Assembly (NCBI RefSeq): GCF_028858725.1
Contig: NC_084774.1
Span: 1,204,001-1,268,000 of the forward strand
Length of the DNA: 64,000 bases
Reading direction: 5' to 3'
Origin: Colius striatus
Lineage: Eukaryota; Chordata; Aves; Coliiformes; Coliidae
The position numbers and the translations under genes were made by a program. A model generated the notes under the pieces. That model worked only from the letters and a program-made list of their open reading frames with translations, was not told where the DNA came from and made no database searches. Positions 1-38,000 of this stretch are shown piece after piece. The number at the start of each line of letters is the position of its first letter. Position 1 is the stretch's first letter.

Positions 1-1169
1 AGCTACAAGGTGTGGAAAGTATCTATGTGTTTGCTCAGGACACAGAGGAAACTCCTGAAATCTCTCCAGCAGTACAAGGGGATGCACGCTGGGAATGTGG
101 GGTTATTTGTGGGAAGCAAAGGGGGACTTTGCTGAAACCCCTGTGTGCTGTGGGCTTGCCTGAGGCTGCTGTGGTGGTGGAGGGCTGCATGGCCCTGTGC
201 TCAGGCTATGTGGGGCTTTGGTCTGGGCAAGTCCTGGCCTGAGGACACTGAGATTTGGCTGCCTTGTCCTTTGTCACAGTCACAACTTGGAGCTGAGAGG
301 ACAGGAAAAGCATTATTCAAACCATTCCCAGGAACCTTCTTCTTTAGCCCCATGAAGGGCAGTTGTAATTTTTTTCTTTTTTATTATGTCCAAGTTCTAG
401 CCTTATCTCTCTGCAATCCTGGCTTTATCACGTCTTTGCAGAGTTCCTGATCTTATGTTCAAGGCTTGTGTGGCAGCCTGGGGCTGGCCCTGCTCCAGGA
501 ATGTGCTCCTTGCTTTTCCTTTTCTTTCTTTACATGTGAATGTGATTGTACCAAACTCTTTGGTACTTCAATGTGTTCTGTGCAGATTTTTTTTGTTTTC
601 CCCCTGATTAAACTGCACCTCAGTCATCTTCATCCCCTCTCAAATTTCAGGGGAGCAAAGAGGTCGCCAGCCGAGTCGTCCACTCACACTTATCTTTGCG
701 TGCAAAGACCTATAAGCTGGTTATAACGGAAGCCTATAGTTAGCAACACATGCTCGGCCAAGTGCCATGAGAAGAATTCGTTATTTTTGATAGCTTGCAC
801 TTCTAAGAGCTGACACCGCTCTTCAGCGCCTGTAGAGCCCTCCCTGCTGCACAGCTCTGCTAATGCAGTTGCTGGCAAAACAGATCAAAACCAATGTACT
901 CTCAAACATAGAAAAGCTTGATCACTCAACTGCATCTTGGTCACTTGGTTGCATCTTGCAGAGTTGGTGGGTTTTTGCCTTGCCAAGCAAATTCTCCATA
1001 AATACCCCTGTGTCTCCCAACCTTGTCTGTGTGTTTCTGCGTGGCTTTTGGTGGGAAGCGTGTCCCACCACGCCTACCTTACTCTTCAGCCCTTCTGTGC
1101 CTCCTCTCCTGCCCTTCCCCTCCTGAAAGCAGTGTGCTTCCCCACTGTGCAGCCCTGGCAGCAGCCTCT

Positions 1170-1490
1170 GCCCCCCAAATCACAGAATCACAGAGTCTTA
1201 AGGGTTGGCAGAGACCTCAAACTCATCTAGTGCAGCCCCCCTGCCAGAGCAGGAGCACCTAGAGCAGGGCACACAGGAACTCGTCCAGCTGGGTTGGGAT
1301 GTGTCCAGGGGAGGAGGCTCCACAGCCCATCTGGGCAGCCCCTGCCAGTGCTCCCTCACCTCAACAGGGAACAAGTTTTTCCTTTTGTTTCTTTGGAACC
1401 TCTTCTGTTCCAGCTTGTGCCTGTTGCCCTTTGGACAAGATTGAGAAGAGCCTGGCTCCATCCTCCTGACACCCAAAGCTGCCAGTGAAC
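1170..1490 (-). repeat. CR1 LINE fragment (reverse)
   Basis: Read on the - strand it shows the CR1 3' end. The copy's terminus is at about 1180-1200 (cacagaatcacagagtctta on +), followed by the complement of the usual CR1 3' region with its 'one oligo of Leu/Gly-rich' ORF2 tail removed. It is heavily 5' truncated. Boundaries are approximate. Confidence 0.75.
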
Positions 1491-2714
1491 CACTTGCGTC
1501 TACATCCCCTTTTCAGTGCCCTGTGCCCCTTTTCCTGTTGACTGCCTGTGAGGAGTTACACTGCCCTTGAAGGTCACTGCTCCTCTGTTCCCTCTGAGCT
1601 GCCTGTCAGTGCCCTCTTGGCCAGTTCCTTGTCCCACCTGTCCTCTGCTGCTCCTCTCAGCGCTGCAGGCTCTGCAGCTGCCTCCATTTTTCTGGATGAC
1701 ACCTCTTTGCAGTCAACGATGCCCTCAACAACAGCAGTGACTTTCTGATTTGTTCTTGTGCCTGTGATTTGACATTGCAACTGCATGGAAATAATTGGGC
1801 TGGCTCTACGATTTCCACCTTGAGCCATGGCATGGGCTACTGGTGTGGCTGTTTTGCACCTTAAATAGGGCAACTGAGGTAGTTTTGACCAAAAAATACC
1901 AATCAACAAGACAGATGTTTTCTGGAGATGGGGCTTAGGGAGCTCTTGCAGCCACACCTGGCACTGAGGAAAGCCCTGCAGGGCTGGGTGCCAAGGGGAA
2001 AGGCAGTGTGCTCTGCTCCCAACTGCTTGTTAGAGCAGTGTCAGGGGCTGTGGTGGTGATCATCAGCCAGGACTGGGTGAGCTGATCTAGCACAAAACCA
2101 AGCTGTGTGTCTTTCACACAGATCAGTTTGCCCAGCCGTCCTGTCTGTGGTGACCTGAACCTCAGGCCATGGGACTGCACGGTGATCAGTATTGAATAGT
2201 AGACATTGTAGTGTGGAGAACTGGACTTTTTCAGAGGCAATTCGGGTTTATTTTGGTTTGAACTGACATTGAGGACACTAAATTGATAGGTACAAAGAGT
2301 TGAGGAGTAGCCTGCTTTGAATACAGCTGCAGTTTTCCCAGCAGGGAGGTGTGATCTGCAATTAAACGCCCTCCCAGACTTGCCCAGGAGCTGAGGGCAG
2401 AGCCAAGGGCTGCACTACCCACTAGCACCTCCTCTCCCCTGACTGCAGCAACAGTGGGAACTCAGGCCACCCCTGCAGACCCCAGGGTGCCTGACAGCAG
2501 GGGAGGTGTGAGGGGTGCCCCAGGAGTTCCCTTCTCCTGCCACCCCTCAGGGAAGGGAGCAGCCAGAGGTGCTGGGCTGAGCCGCCCCAGGGGTCAGGAG
2601 CAGGCTTCAAGGGTGCTTCTGGACCCATCCTCTTCATGTGGCTTTTGTTAGTAACAAAAATAACTTGGGTTAAATTTGCCCGGGGAAGAGAAGTGTAAGA
2701 GGGGCCCTTATCAG

Positions 2715-29111
<26,397 letters not shown>

Positions 29112-31060
29112 GCCTCTGGCCCTGAGGTCCAAATCATCGCTCTGGGGATTTGCTGCATGCCCAGTCTTCTCCCTTCCACTTAGGTTTCTTCCATTGTCCT
29201 TGCTGTCGTCACACCTTGGGTTAGCCCCTGAGCATTTCCCAGCGTAGGAGCTCAAAGACAAGGACTAGGCACTCCTGGAAGGCTCAGGCTGTTCAGCACC
29301 AGGAAGTCCTTGCACATGCCAGGCCAGTGTGTGTTAGAGAAGAGCCCTCCTCCTCAGAGACATGGGATTTGGTTGCTCGTTGAAACAGCTGTGACATCTG
29401 TGAGAAACTGCTGTGTGGGGCAATAAGATTCTCCATCTCTCTCTGGAGACAGAGTTGGCTTTGGGTAGGAGGACATCACTCCTGCCTTGTGGCATGAGCT
29501 GGTCCCAAGGGACATGCGCCTTCCTTGACGATAATCCTACTGCTATGGAGCCATCCTGGTTTTCCCACAGCTTTGCAGCTCCTTTCTGCTACAGGCAGTG
29601 AGAGCTGGCACAAGCTTTCCTGAAGAGCATCTGAGACCATGCTCAGACCAGCCTCCACAGCTCTGGCATTCCTCCTTCCACATCCTTCCCAGACTGCTCT
29701 GCCAAGGACTGAACACCAGTTTTGCCCTCCCTCCTGGCTTAACCCAGGTCTGAAGCAAGCTGGGGAGGCTCCTGCTGTGGGAAGCCCTCCCATGCTTGGG
29801 TGTGAGCAGCACATTGCTGTGTACTCCTGCAGTGCTGATCCTGCCCAGAGTCAACTGTGGCACCTATGTTCTTCCCAACAAACTCTCACAGGAGTTGCAG
29901 AGGGGTTAGGAAGGGAAGGGGAAGAGAGAGGAGGCAAGTCTTAGTGGCTGAGGTGTGGCAGAGCGTGCGTGGGGGTGGTGTCAGGTTGTCAGCTCAGTGT
30001 TCTGACTGCTGCCCTTACAGCCCTGCAGCTTTCTGTGCCAGCTCCAGGGAGGCACAGCAAGGACAGTGTCTCAGAGGCAGGACATGGATCTCCCCACTGC
30101 CTCCAGTTAACGTTGCATGTTCCTTAGCAAGCAGCAGTTCCTAATTCTGTGGCAGCCTCATGTTACTAGCTTCCTTCAAGTGTTTTTCCTGCTGGAGGCA
30201 GGTCTGCAAAACTGCATGTTGGGATTACTCATGCAATGCTCAGTTTGCCAGGAGCATCCAAGGTTCAATTTGCATTTCTGCATCCCCTTCTGTTTCAAAA
30301 GGGGACCTGGGTTCATCCTCTCCTGGCTGTGGTGGGGAGCCAGGCCCTGCCAGCAGTGAGAGTCAAAGCTGATGCCTGAGTCTGTACCAGGAGTTTGGTC
30401 AGATCATATCCTGAGCCTGCCCATTGCTTGGATCTCTTGATGTGCATGAGCAGGGCTTCCAGGGCACACACCTCCACAGCAGGAGTTCAGTTTGTGCCCA
30501 GATGGCTGTGGTTCCTCTCCCTGTACCAGATCCTTCTGTGGTCCCAGAAATCTTGCTCCCATGTCAGGAATAGCTCTGTCAAACATGCTCCCACAGCTGT
30601 GCCAGGATCTGTTCCATGCACCCATCCCATCAAAGCCACTTGCCTCAGTTTGGCCTTCTGAAGCACTGAGCAACTTGTACTTCAGGTATGGGGCAGCCTT
30701 CCCAGAAATGCAGAGCCAGGCAAGGGGTTCCCAGCTCTGCCATGCTGGACTGAACTTGGAACCATTGTGCAGGGTGGGGCTGCCACCTGTAGCCTCTCCA
30801 TGGGTGGAGCAGCCGTGCAGGGCCTGCCCTCCTCTCCACCACACAGGCCTGCCCTGGCATTCCTTGCACTTAGCTGTAGCAGTCAGTCAAACCATAGGCA
30901 TTTGCTGCTCTTACCGATGAATGCTTCTTGCCAGGGCTGTCAAATGGGCTAAAAAATGACACTGGATATTATTTTCTTTGCTGACAGATTTGTAAATACG
31001 AATCAGTAAAGCAGCCTCCCCTCGTTAGAGTAATAAATACAGTTCTCCATGGTTGTCTCC
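29112..31060 (+). other. ARHGAP39-like: Probable 3' UTR of the ARHGAP39-like gene
   Basis: No coding exon follows the TGA, and no convincing frame with splice sites is present. The first strong poly(A) hexamer I find after the stop is at 31032, which would give a 3' UTR of about 1.95 kb. No repeat is recognised in it. The extent is inferred, since earlier noncanonical poly(A) sites cannot be excluded. Confidence 0.5.
31032..31037 (+). terminator. Poly(A) signal AATAAA
   Basis: A canonical AATAAA lies 1.9 kb after the ARHGAP39-like stop codon. It is followed about 15 bases later by a GT-rich stretch (31047-31080, with gttgtctcctgtctctttg), the usual arrangement of hexamer and downstream element. 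Confidence 0.6.
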
Positions 31061-34000
31061 TGTCTCTTTGTGGATGTCTGGAGCATGACCATGTCTGCCT
31101 GGAGCTGCAGCTTTTCTCCTGGATGTCAGTGTCCATGAGTGATGTTTAGGGATCAGCATGATCTAAGCACTTGGAAACCAAGCTGGGGGCTGGTGCTTCT
31201 GGTCTCTACACTCTGGCAGCTACCAAGGGACACGCGGTGAAACTTGGAAGGGAGCGGGTTAAAACAGACAGAGGACAAGTAACTTCTTTACACAGGATCT
31301 TCTGGAGCCCCTCAGGGTCAAAAGAGGATTAGAGAAGTTTCTGGGCAGTAGCTGCACAGCTGAGCAGTCAGAGGCTGTGAGGGATGTGCTGCAGCTGGGG
31401 GACTGTGGAGGTGGCCCTGTGTGTGCTTCCCTGTGTGGTCTGGTGGAGGTGGGGTTACAGGGACTGTTGGGCTGATCCACCTGGGACACATCTTTGGACT
31501 GGAGGATTCTCTGCCCTTTACTCCATGCCCACTCCAAGGAGCAGCTGGGAGCAGCCTGGCTGGGTGCTGCAGCCTGTGCAGGGGCTGCTTCAGCTGCATA
31601 GTGATGAGTTCCTGCCTGGGTCTGGCCAGTGCTGCTACTGAGTGGCCGCTGTCCTTGCAGCAGACAAAGCAGGTAAAGGCTGATGAGTCCCTCCAGCAGT
31701 TCAAGGTCACTTGTGCTGGCCAAATCTCAGCAGCCTTGCTTGCAAGAGGGGGGCAGGTGGCCTGGAGCCTTCAAGTGAGGGGAAAGAGAAGACCAGCAGC
31801 TTCTCAGTCTTGAGCATCCCTTTCCCAGGTGGATGTCTGCAGCCTGATGTGTAAGTGTTCCTCAGGGCTTTGCTATGAACTGATTTTGGCCAAACCAAAA
31901 AAGCCCACAAACCACGTGCTTCAGCTCAGGCTCTGAGACTCACGCTCCCTCCTGCAGTCACCTTGGTCTGATACCTGGATTGCTTAAAGAATCCAAGTCC
32001 AAAGCAGCAGCTGGGCTCATGACAAGCCTGTGGCTGGCTCTCAGCTTCCAGCAGCATCTGCAGCAGGACTCGATGCCAGAGGGCAGCTTGGGATGCTCCT
32101 TGCTTGCCTTTGGCTCCTCGTAGAGAGGAGGCACCTAGAGCTTGTCCAAGACTTGCCAGCAGTTGTGGCAGGGTGCTGTGTCCTAATGGGGACTGTACCC
32201 TTGCCGTGCTGGGTGCTCTGGCTGGTGCTGTTGAATTTCTGGCCAGTTTTAAGTCTCCTTTTCCCAGAGCCTTTTGCTGTCTCAGCAATAGTGTCCTGGG
32301 AATCTGCAAACAAAAGGTCAAAGCAGTTCTCCCAGCTGCTGATTGCAGCTGATGGACACCATGGCCTCAGGTCTGCTGTCCACACTCCACCCCAGCTCCT
32401 CAAGAGTTTAGAGGATCATCTGGGAACTTTGGATCTCTCTGTAGGCTCAGCCTGAGAAAGGGCACAGCTTTGGCAGCTGCCTGGTCTTGTACAGGACGTG
32501 GTAACTACGAGGCCACCCCTCCTGGTACGGAAGCTTCCTGCAGTCTATCTTCTCCATGCCAATGTGAGTGGTCTCCCTCCTCCTGCCCCCCCAGAGATGC
32601 TCAATTTCTTCCTCAATCCAGAGGTGCCCAGAGACTGTGCTGCCTCCACCAAAATCCAGAGCAGTGGGATGACACTTTTTAGCCTCATCCTCATCTGTGT
32701 TTTCAGCCTGGTGCTCACATCAGACTCTGCACCAAAGCAGCCCTGTGGGAAGACAGCGAGCAGAGGAGCAGGCACGTCTGCCCCAGCCACAGCAGCAGGC
32801 AGAGCCGGGAAACCTTGTCCCAGCACGGCCCCGGCGCCACTTTGATGTGGGCTCACAAGGTGCTGGCGGGCTCAGAACAAGCTGCCAGGGCTGAGGCTGG
32901 GCTGGGGCTCTGGCACACCCCTGGGCTGTCTGATAAGGTGGGGAAAGCTGACTGAGCTGCTGAGCACTGCTGTGTTCAGAGCTCCTGTGGTCTGGTATCA
33001 TTTGCCAGCCACCGTGGATGGTGGGGAGAACGGGGGGGTGCAGGCACCTGGGAACTATCTCAAGCATGAGGAGGGGACAGGGAAAAGCCCAGGCATTTCG
33101 AGGGAGGTGGACCACATTTGGACTGCACCTGAGCTGAGTGCTTCCGGGTGACCATGCAGGAAACCAGCTGGGACATATCAGCTGGACTTCACCTCTCAAA
33201 GCAGGGGTCACCAGCTGAAGACTCTCCGCAGCCTGCAAAGGTTTGAACTTGCATCTTCCAGGGGCTCCTCCTGCCCCAGCTTCTGCCTGAAGCTCCCTCT
33301 CTCTCACCAGCACAGGCATCCCGCTTTGTCTGAAGGGCTTAGTGTTCACTGGTGCTGGAGAGGGAGCTGTGTCTGAGGACTGTGCGACCTCAGCTGACGG
33401 GCTGGGTGCTGGCAGGATTCGAGGCCAAAATCCATGAAGGTATGCAAAAGCCCAAGACCAAGGCTGGTCTTACAAGCTACCGCTCTTCCCAAAGGAGAAT
33501 CAGTGCCTTGCCTCAGCTCATCTCCACACACAGCCCCATTTCCTCCATCTTGCCTGTGCCAGGTCAGGTCCTTCACTCAGATCACAGGCAACAGGAGAGA
33601 CCAGAGGGGCAGGGAGAGAAGTGGAGCCTCTCTTTTGAGGGCAGTGAGCTATGGGATTGTTTCAGCTGGTGCACATTCCTTTGAAGGGACTTGTCCCTGT
33701 TGGCAGCTGGGCACAAAGGTGCTGCAATCGCAAACGGTACTCAAATCCTGGGCTGGGGTGTCCCTGCAGTGTGTGTCACCTCCCCGCTCCCAGGGCAGGA
33801 TAATAGCAGGGTGCGGGACAGCCAGACCCTACAGCCCCAGAGGCTGCAAACAGGCCCTTCTATAGAGTAAGGTCTCTGCTAGATGAAGGCAGACAGCCCT
33901 GAGGAGGATGAGGAGATGCAGGGGGCTGCAGCATCCTCCCTGCTCCCAGGGGAATCAGTGGGAGCCTGAGGGCGTCGGTGCAGAGCTGCGTGCCTGTTTG

Positions 34001-34379
34001 CATGTCTCTCACGCTGCTCCACAGATAGGGCTGTGTCTGCCCTCACCAAGGTGGTGACATCCTTTCCTGGAGACGTACAGACAGTTGCAGCCTCTCTGGA
34101 TGGTCTGGCTAACAAAGATGGAGAGAGAAACTGTCCTGGAGGAGAAACTGCCCAAGCGTGGTGAGGAAGGCACGCTGACTTGAGCTGTGGTGAGGAAGGC
34201 ACGCTGACTTGGCAAGTCCCTCATCTTATGTGCACCGTGGGACCAGGCCTGGAGGTCAAGGCAGATCTGTGGGGGTCTGTCATTCTGGCAAGAGCGACGG
34301 GTGGCACGGCGGGAGAGCTGGGCACAGGAAACCCGGCCGCCGTGTGACGCTTTGGTGTGGAGGGCAGAGACTATATCCA
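31061..34379. other. Intergenic spacer
   Basis: About 3.3 kb between the ARHGAP39-like poly(A) signal and the PHF20 CpG island. No frame on either strand has recognisable protein content with splice sites. There is no clear CR1 copy. The only local structure I note is a direct repeat at about 34158-34211. A noncoding RNA or enhancer cannot be judged from sequence alone. Confidence 0.6.
34158..34211. repeat. Short tandem duplication
   Basis: The phrase gtggtgaggaaggcacgctg occurs twice about 28 bases apart and continues identically into acttg, just upstream of the CpG island. It looks like a recent local duplication. Confidence 0.85.
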
Positions 34380-34949
34380 GGTGAGCCCATAACCCCGGGC
34401 TACGTGCGGGCACACGGCTGTGCGGCCTGCAGTGACCCCGCGCGGGCTGCGCGGCAGCAGCCGGACGCTCCGCGCCTCGGTCCGTTCCCGCGGCCGGCCG
34501 GAGGCAGGGAACGGGCTCCGGCCAGGCGCGAGGGCTGGGCTCGCAGCCCCCCGCCTGGAGCTGCGGAAGCCTCCGTCTATAGGCAACACCCGGGGCGACG
34601 TCCGAGCACAGATCCCCAGGAGCGGCCGGAGGCAGAGGCCGGGCGCCGGCCCCTCGCATGAGCTTGGCTGCCGGTGCCGCGGCGCGGGGAGGGCGAGAGC
34701 CCAGGGGACGGACAGGGGCAGTCGCGGTGATGGTGCCGCTGTTGCCTCCCCTGACAGGCAGCTGCGTCTGCCGGAGGCTTTTCAGTGGCGTGAAGCTGCT
34801 GCCAGAGGGTGCTGAAGCGCAAGGATGAGCATCGCGGCGCTGCGGGCCGGGCCGTGCCGTGCCGGGCTGAGGCGGCCTCGGGCGGCCCCTCCAGGCCCGG
34901 CGGCCGCAGCTCCCGCCTCAGCGCCAGGCCCCGCCCCTCCCCGGCGCCG

Positions 34950-35066
34950 CCGCAGCCAGGCGGCCATTTTGTGTGGCTGCGCGGCGGCGGGCGCTGGGCT
35001 CGGCGCGGAGCGGCGCCCGCGGCGCTTCGGCTCCGTTCTGACCCTTTTTCCCGTGCGGATCCCCCG
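34950..35066 (+). other. PHF20: Probable PHF20 noncoding exon 1 (start approximate)
   Basis: A strong donor CCCCCG|GTAAGAG follows 35066 inside the CpG island. A second one, GGGCAG|GTGAGT, follows 35377 and would give a longer first exon. The 5' edge is a guess from the YY1-type site. The start codon is in a later exon, so this exon would be untranslated. Confidence 0.5.
34962..34971 (+). promoter_or_regulatory. YY1-type site near the transcription start
   Basis: GGCCATTTTG (reverse: CAAAATGGCC) matches the YY1 core and is typical just downstream of starts in TATA-less CpG promoters. It is 95 bases before the first possible donor. Confidence 0.5.
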
Positions 35067-38000
35067 GTAAGAGCGCGGCGGCGTCCGGGCCGGCCGCCCT
35101 GCGGGCTCGCGGCGTGGCGAGGCGAGCAAGGGAGGCGCGGCGCGGCTGGCGCGAGTCCCCGCGCACAAAGGGCCGGGCCGGGCCGGGCCGGGCGGCGCCT
35201 CCCGCACTGCGGGCCCGGGGCGCCGAGCGGGGGCCGCTCCCAACTCGCGGCGGCCTGGCGCGCTGAGGCCGAGGGGCCCGGGCGGCCAAGCGGCCCCCGC
35301 CCCCGTCCGCTCCGTCCTTCCCCCGCCTCTGGCCGCGTCTCCGCCCGCGCCCGGCGGCCCACGGGCGGCGCGGGCAGGTGAGTTTGGCAGGCCGAGCGCA
35401 GGCGCCCCGAGCCCGGCCGGTGGGGGCGGCCGAGTGACCTTGCGGAGGCGCGGGGGGCCGTGGCGGCCGGGGCCAGGCGGCGGTGCGGGGCTGCTGGCGT
35501 TGGGAGCGCGGCGGCGCGGTCCCTCGTTGGGCGCCGGCGGCTGCTCCTCGGCCGGCCCCGGGGGCGAAGCGGGGAGGAAGGTGGCGGGGGGCAGGTACCC
35601 GCCCTGTGAGGTGTCCGCTACGCCCGGAGCTTCCGGAGGCGGTGCCGCTAGTTGAGAGGCTGCAGCCCTCTGTGTCCCGCGCAGCCTGCGGCGCGTCTCC
35701 AGCCCGCTGCGTTCTGTGCCTTCCGGCTCTTTAACAGAAATAACGGTGGGTCCTTGCACTGACCTGAAAGCTGCTTTATGGCAAACCGAACAAATGCACG
35801 GGACTGGGAGGCACCGCGTGCTTTTTCCTGACAGGCCTCGGTTTGCTTATGGCTTGTTGCCACCGAAATGGGCTTCTGTACGGGTTGGCTTGGTGTGAAC
35901 GTGCACTTGTAGCCACCGCAGGGCTCGGGTAATTGCAGCAGATTATCAATACAACCTGGGAAGCACCAAGTCTTCCTGGGACCAGAGATGTTTATGTGAT
36001 CCCAGGTTACTGTTTCTAGCCTAAAGGCTTGAGAGCAGAATATTAATGAGTCTAAACTGGGTAAAGTAAGTCTCTTTTTGTGTACACAATTTGATATTGT
36101 GTGGAGTAGGAGAGTAAAACCAAATGTTCAAAACAGTGCTAATGACTTGAAGTAACCTTTTGTGGGTATGTATACAGAAGCCTGTTACCTCTATTACATG
36201 AACTGAGGTCAGCAGCACCTCTGTTGTTTTCTGTAATAAGCAAATGTTCTTTCACAGGACCAGTTCCCAGCAAAAGCCAAGTTAGAAGACTTGCAACAAA
36301 GGTCATTCACAGTCTGTAATTCTTTGCTGTTTGTGTGATGAGGTGGGGTTTTTTTTGACATCTTTTTAGTAGTTATGAGTGGAATGTGTCTTAAATGAAC
36401 ACTCATTGTGTGACCTAAGTCAGCTCTGGAAGGGTCCAGCTGACATTCTTGCTGCTGACTTTGTTGATTTGTACTTAACAAATCAAATTTCACTGGAGCG
36501 GCCAGAGAGCAGAATCTGCTTGCTTATAATCCAGAGTAATTAATAATGTCAGGTTGGGAGTGGGACTAGAGTAGCAATTGCTTGTAACAGTGGTGCTGCC
36601 TTGGCTGAAATGTAAGAAGCAAACATGTAATTAATTCTTACCTTTAATTGGGTAAGTTCTGTGAAATGCTTTCTTTTGCTCTTGAAGTTGCTAGATTACC
36701 TAGGCAACGATGTTTTCCCTGACTGATGATGTCCCCCTTGGTCAGGAAAGGAGGGTCCAATCCCTGATTTAATTGTAGGAGATGATAAATTATTTGTAAC
36801 TGCATATTTTTTGTATAACTGCATCCCTGGAAGCTCAGTGCTGTCTGTGACTATCATTTGTCAAAGCCTGACAGGAGCTCAGGCTGTTGCTATGAAGCTC
36901 TCCTGCCCCTTGTCTCCCTCCCAGCCCATATGCTGCTGCCCTGTGCAGATGGGAGCACTTGTGCTGCTGCTTGGGAGCTGACTGAGGGATGTGTTTGGAG
37001 CTTGGGGGTGGTTTATTTTTCAGCCCTACAGATGGGCTTCAACGGTATTTGAGCTGCATTCTGGATGGTTGCCTGATGGTGTGGATACGGTGTTTTGTGG
37101 GTTTGGTTTTTAATTAGAGAAAGAGGAAATGTTGTACATAGTGTAGACTTGATGGTGCATCATATTGATAAGTCTTTGTATAGTGCTTGTAATAAATACT
37201 TCATTCAGCAATTGAGCAAGTCTACTGCTTTCTTTTTTGCTTCAATTTATTCCTCATTATCTTCATACTCTGTTCCTTGCTTGCTTACAGGTTTATTTTG
37301 ACTTCTTGTGCTTCCTGTAGGAAAAGCCATTTTTCAGGTGAGTAATAGTGATTTCGAGCTCTTGGTTTGTCCTTGCTCTTAAAATACCCACCGGGGCATG
37401 GCCTCTGCATTTGAAGAACCCTTCTGGACCCAGTGGCTTTTCAGGTTTTTTGAGGATGAAGCACCAGACTGAAGTGATGCCTCTGTGTGTGTGTAATGTG
37501 TCCATGCTGACTGACTGCATATGTGTGTGGCAGAGAGTAATGTGTGTTGGGATATAATTGCTTCTTCTCCAGGCTTGTTAGCTTATTGACATGCCTTTGT
37601 GTGTGGTTTTACTGGGCCTGAGAACTTTCAGCCAGCCTCATTTCAGTATAGCCAGCTGCAGTCTGCCTTATGTTTTTAAGAACTCCCATTTCAGGTAGAT
37701 TTATGATACTGGTTAAAAAGAGACATAACTGTCTCCCATCGGTGTCCTTAGGTAGACTATATTACAAGAAAGAGGGAAAGCTCATCTGTTTAGTGTGGGA
37801 TGGGGTTTTTTCAGTATGAAGATAGCACCAAAGAACTTTCCTGATCTCATTGCTAGTATTAAAAAGTTAGTTTCAAAATGGACTTCTTTTTCTGCTGGTT
37901 ACATTCAGCATTTCTTTCCCAAGGAAACAGAGAATATCCTCATTTTCCATGGAGTACCTGAAAGGAGAAGCTGTCTTCAGCAGCTCCAGTACTATAGATT

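Larger units (their letters stand above)
34380..35700 (+). promoter_or_regulatory. PHF20: CpG island promoter of PHF20
   Basis: About 1.3 kb are very GC-rich and dense in CpG, in sharp contrast to the AT-rich DNA that follows. The island includes GC boxes (gccccgcccctcc at about 34928), a YY1-type motif GGCCATTTTG at about 34962-34971, and a GGGCC pentamer run at about 35171-35195. There is no TATA box. It is the only CpG island upstream of the PHF20 start exon, 13 kb away, and a noncoding first exon in a CpG island is usual for this gene type. The transcription start is inferred at roughly 34,900-35,000. Confidence 0.8.

Noticed and set aside
31061..34379. Several frames of 100-210 codons in the spacer, considered as a small gene
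   Set aside because: None has a recognisable domain, splice structure or repeated support, and overlapping frames on both strands are equally long.
34577..35759. Reverse-strand frames of 261 and 325 codons in the CpG island, considered as a divergent gene
   Set aside because: Ala/Arg/Pro/Gly-rich translation is typical of CpG-rich DNA without stops. There is no domain, and the same stretch is also open in forward frames.
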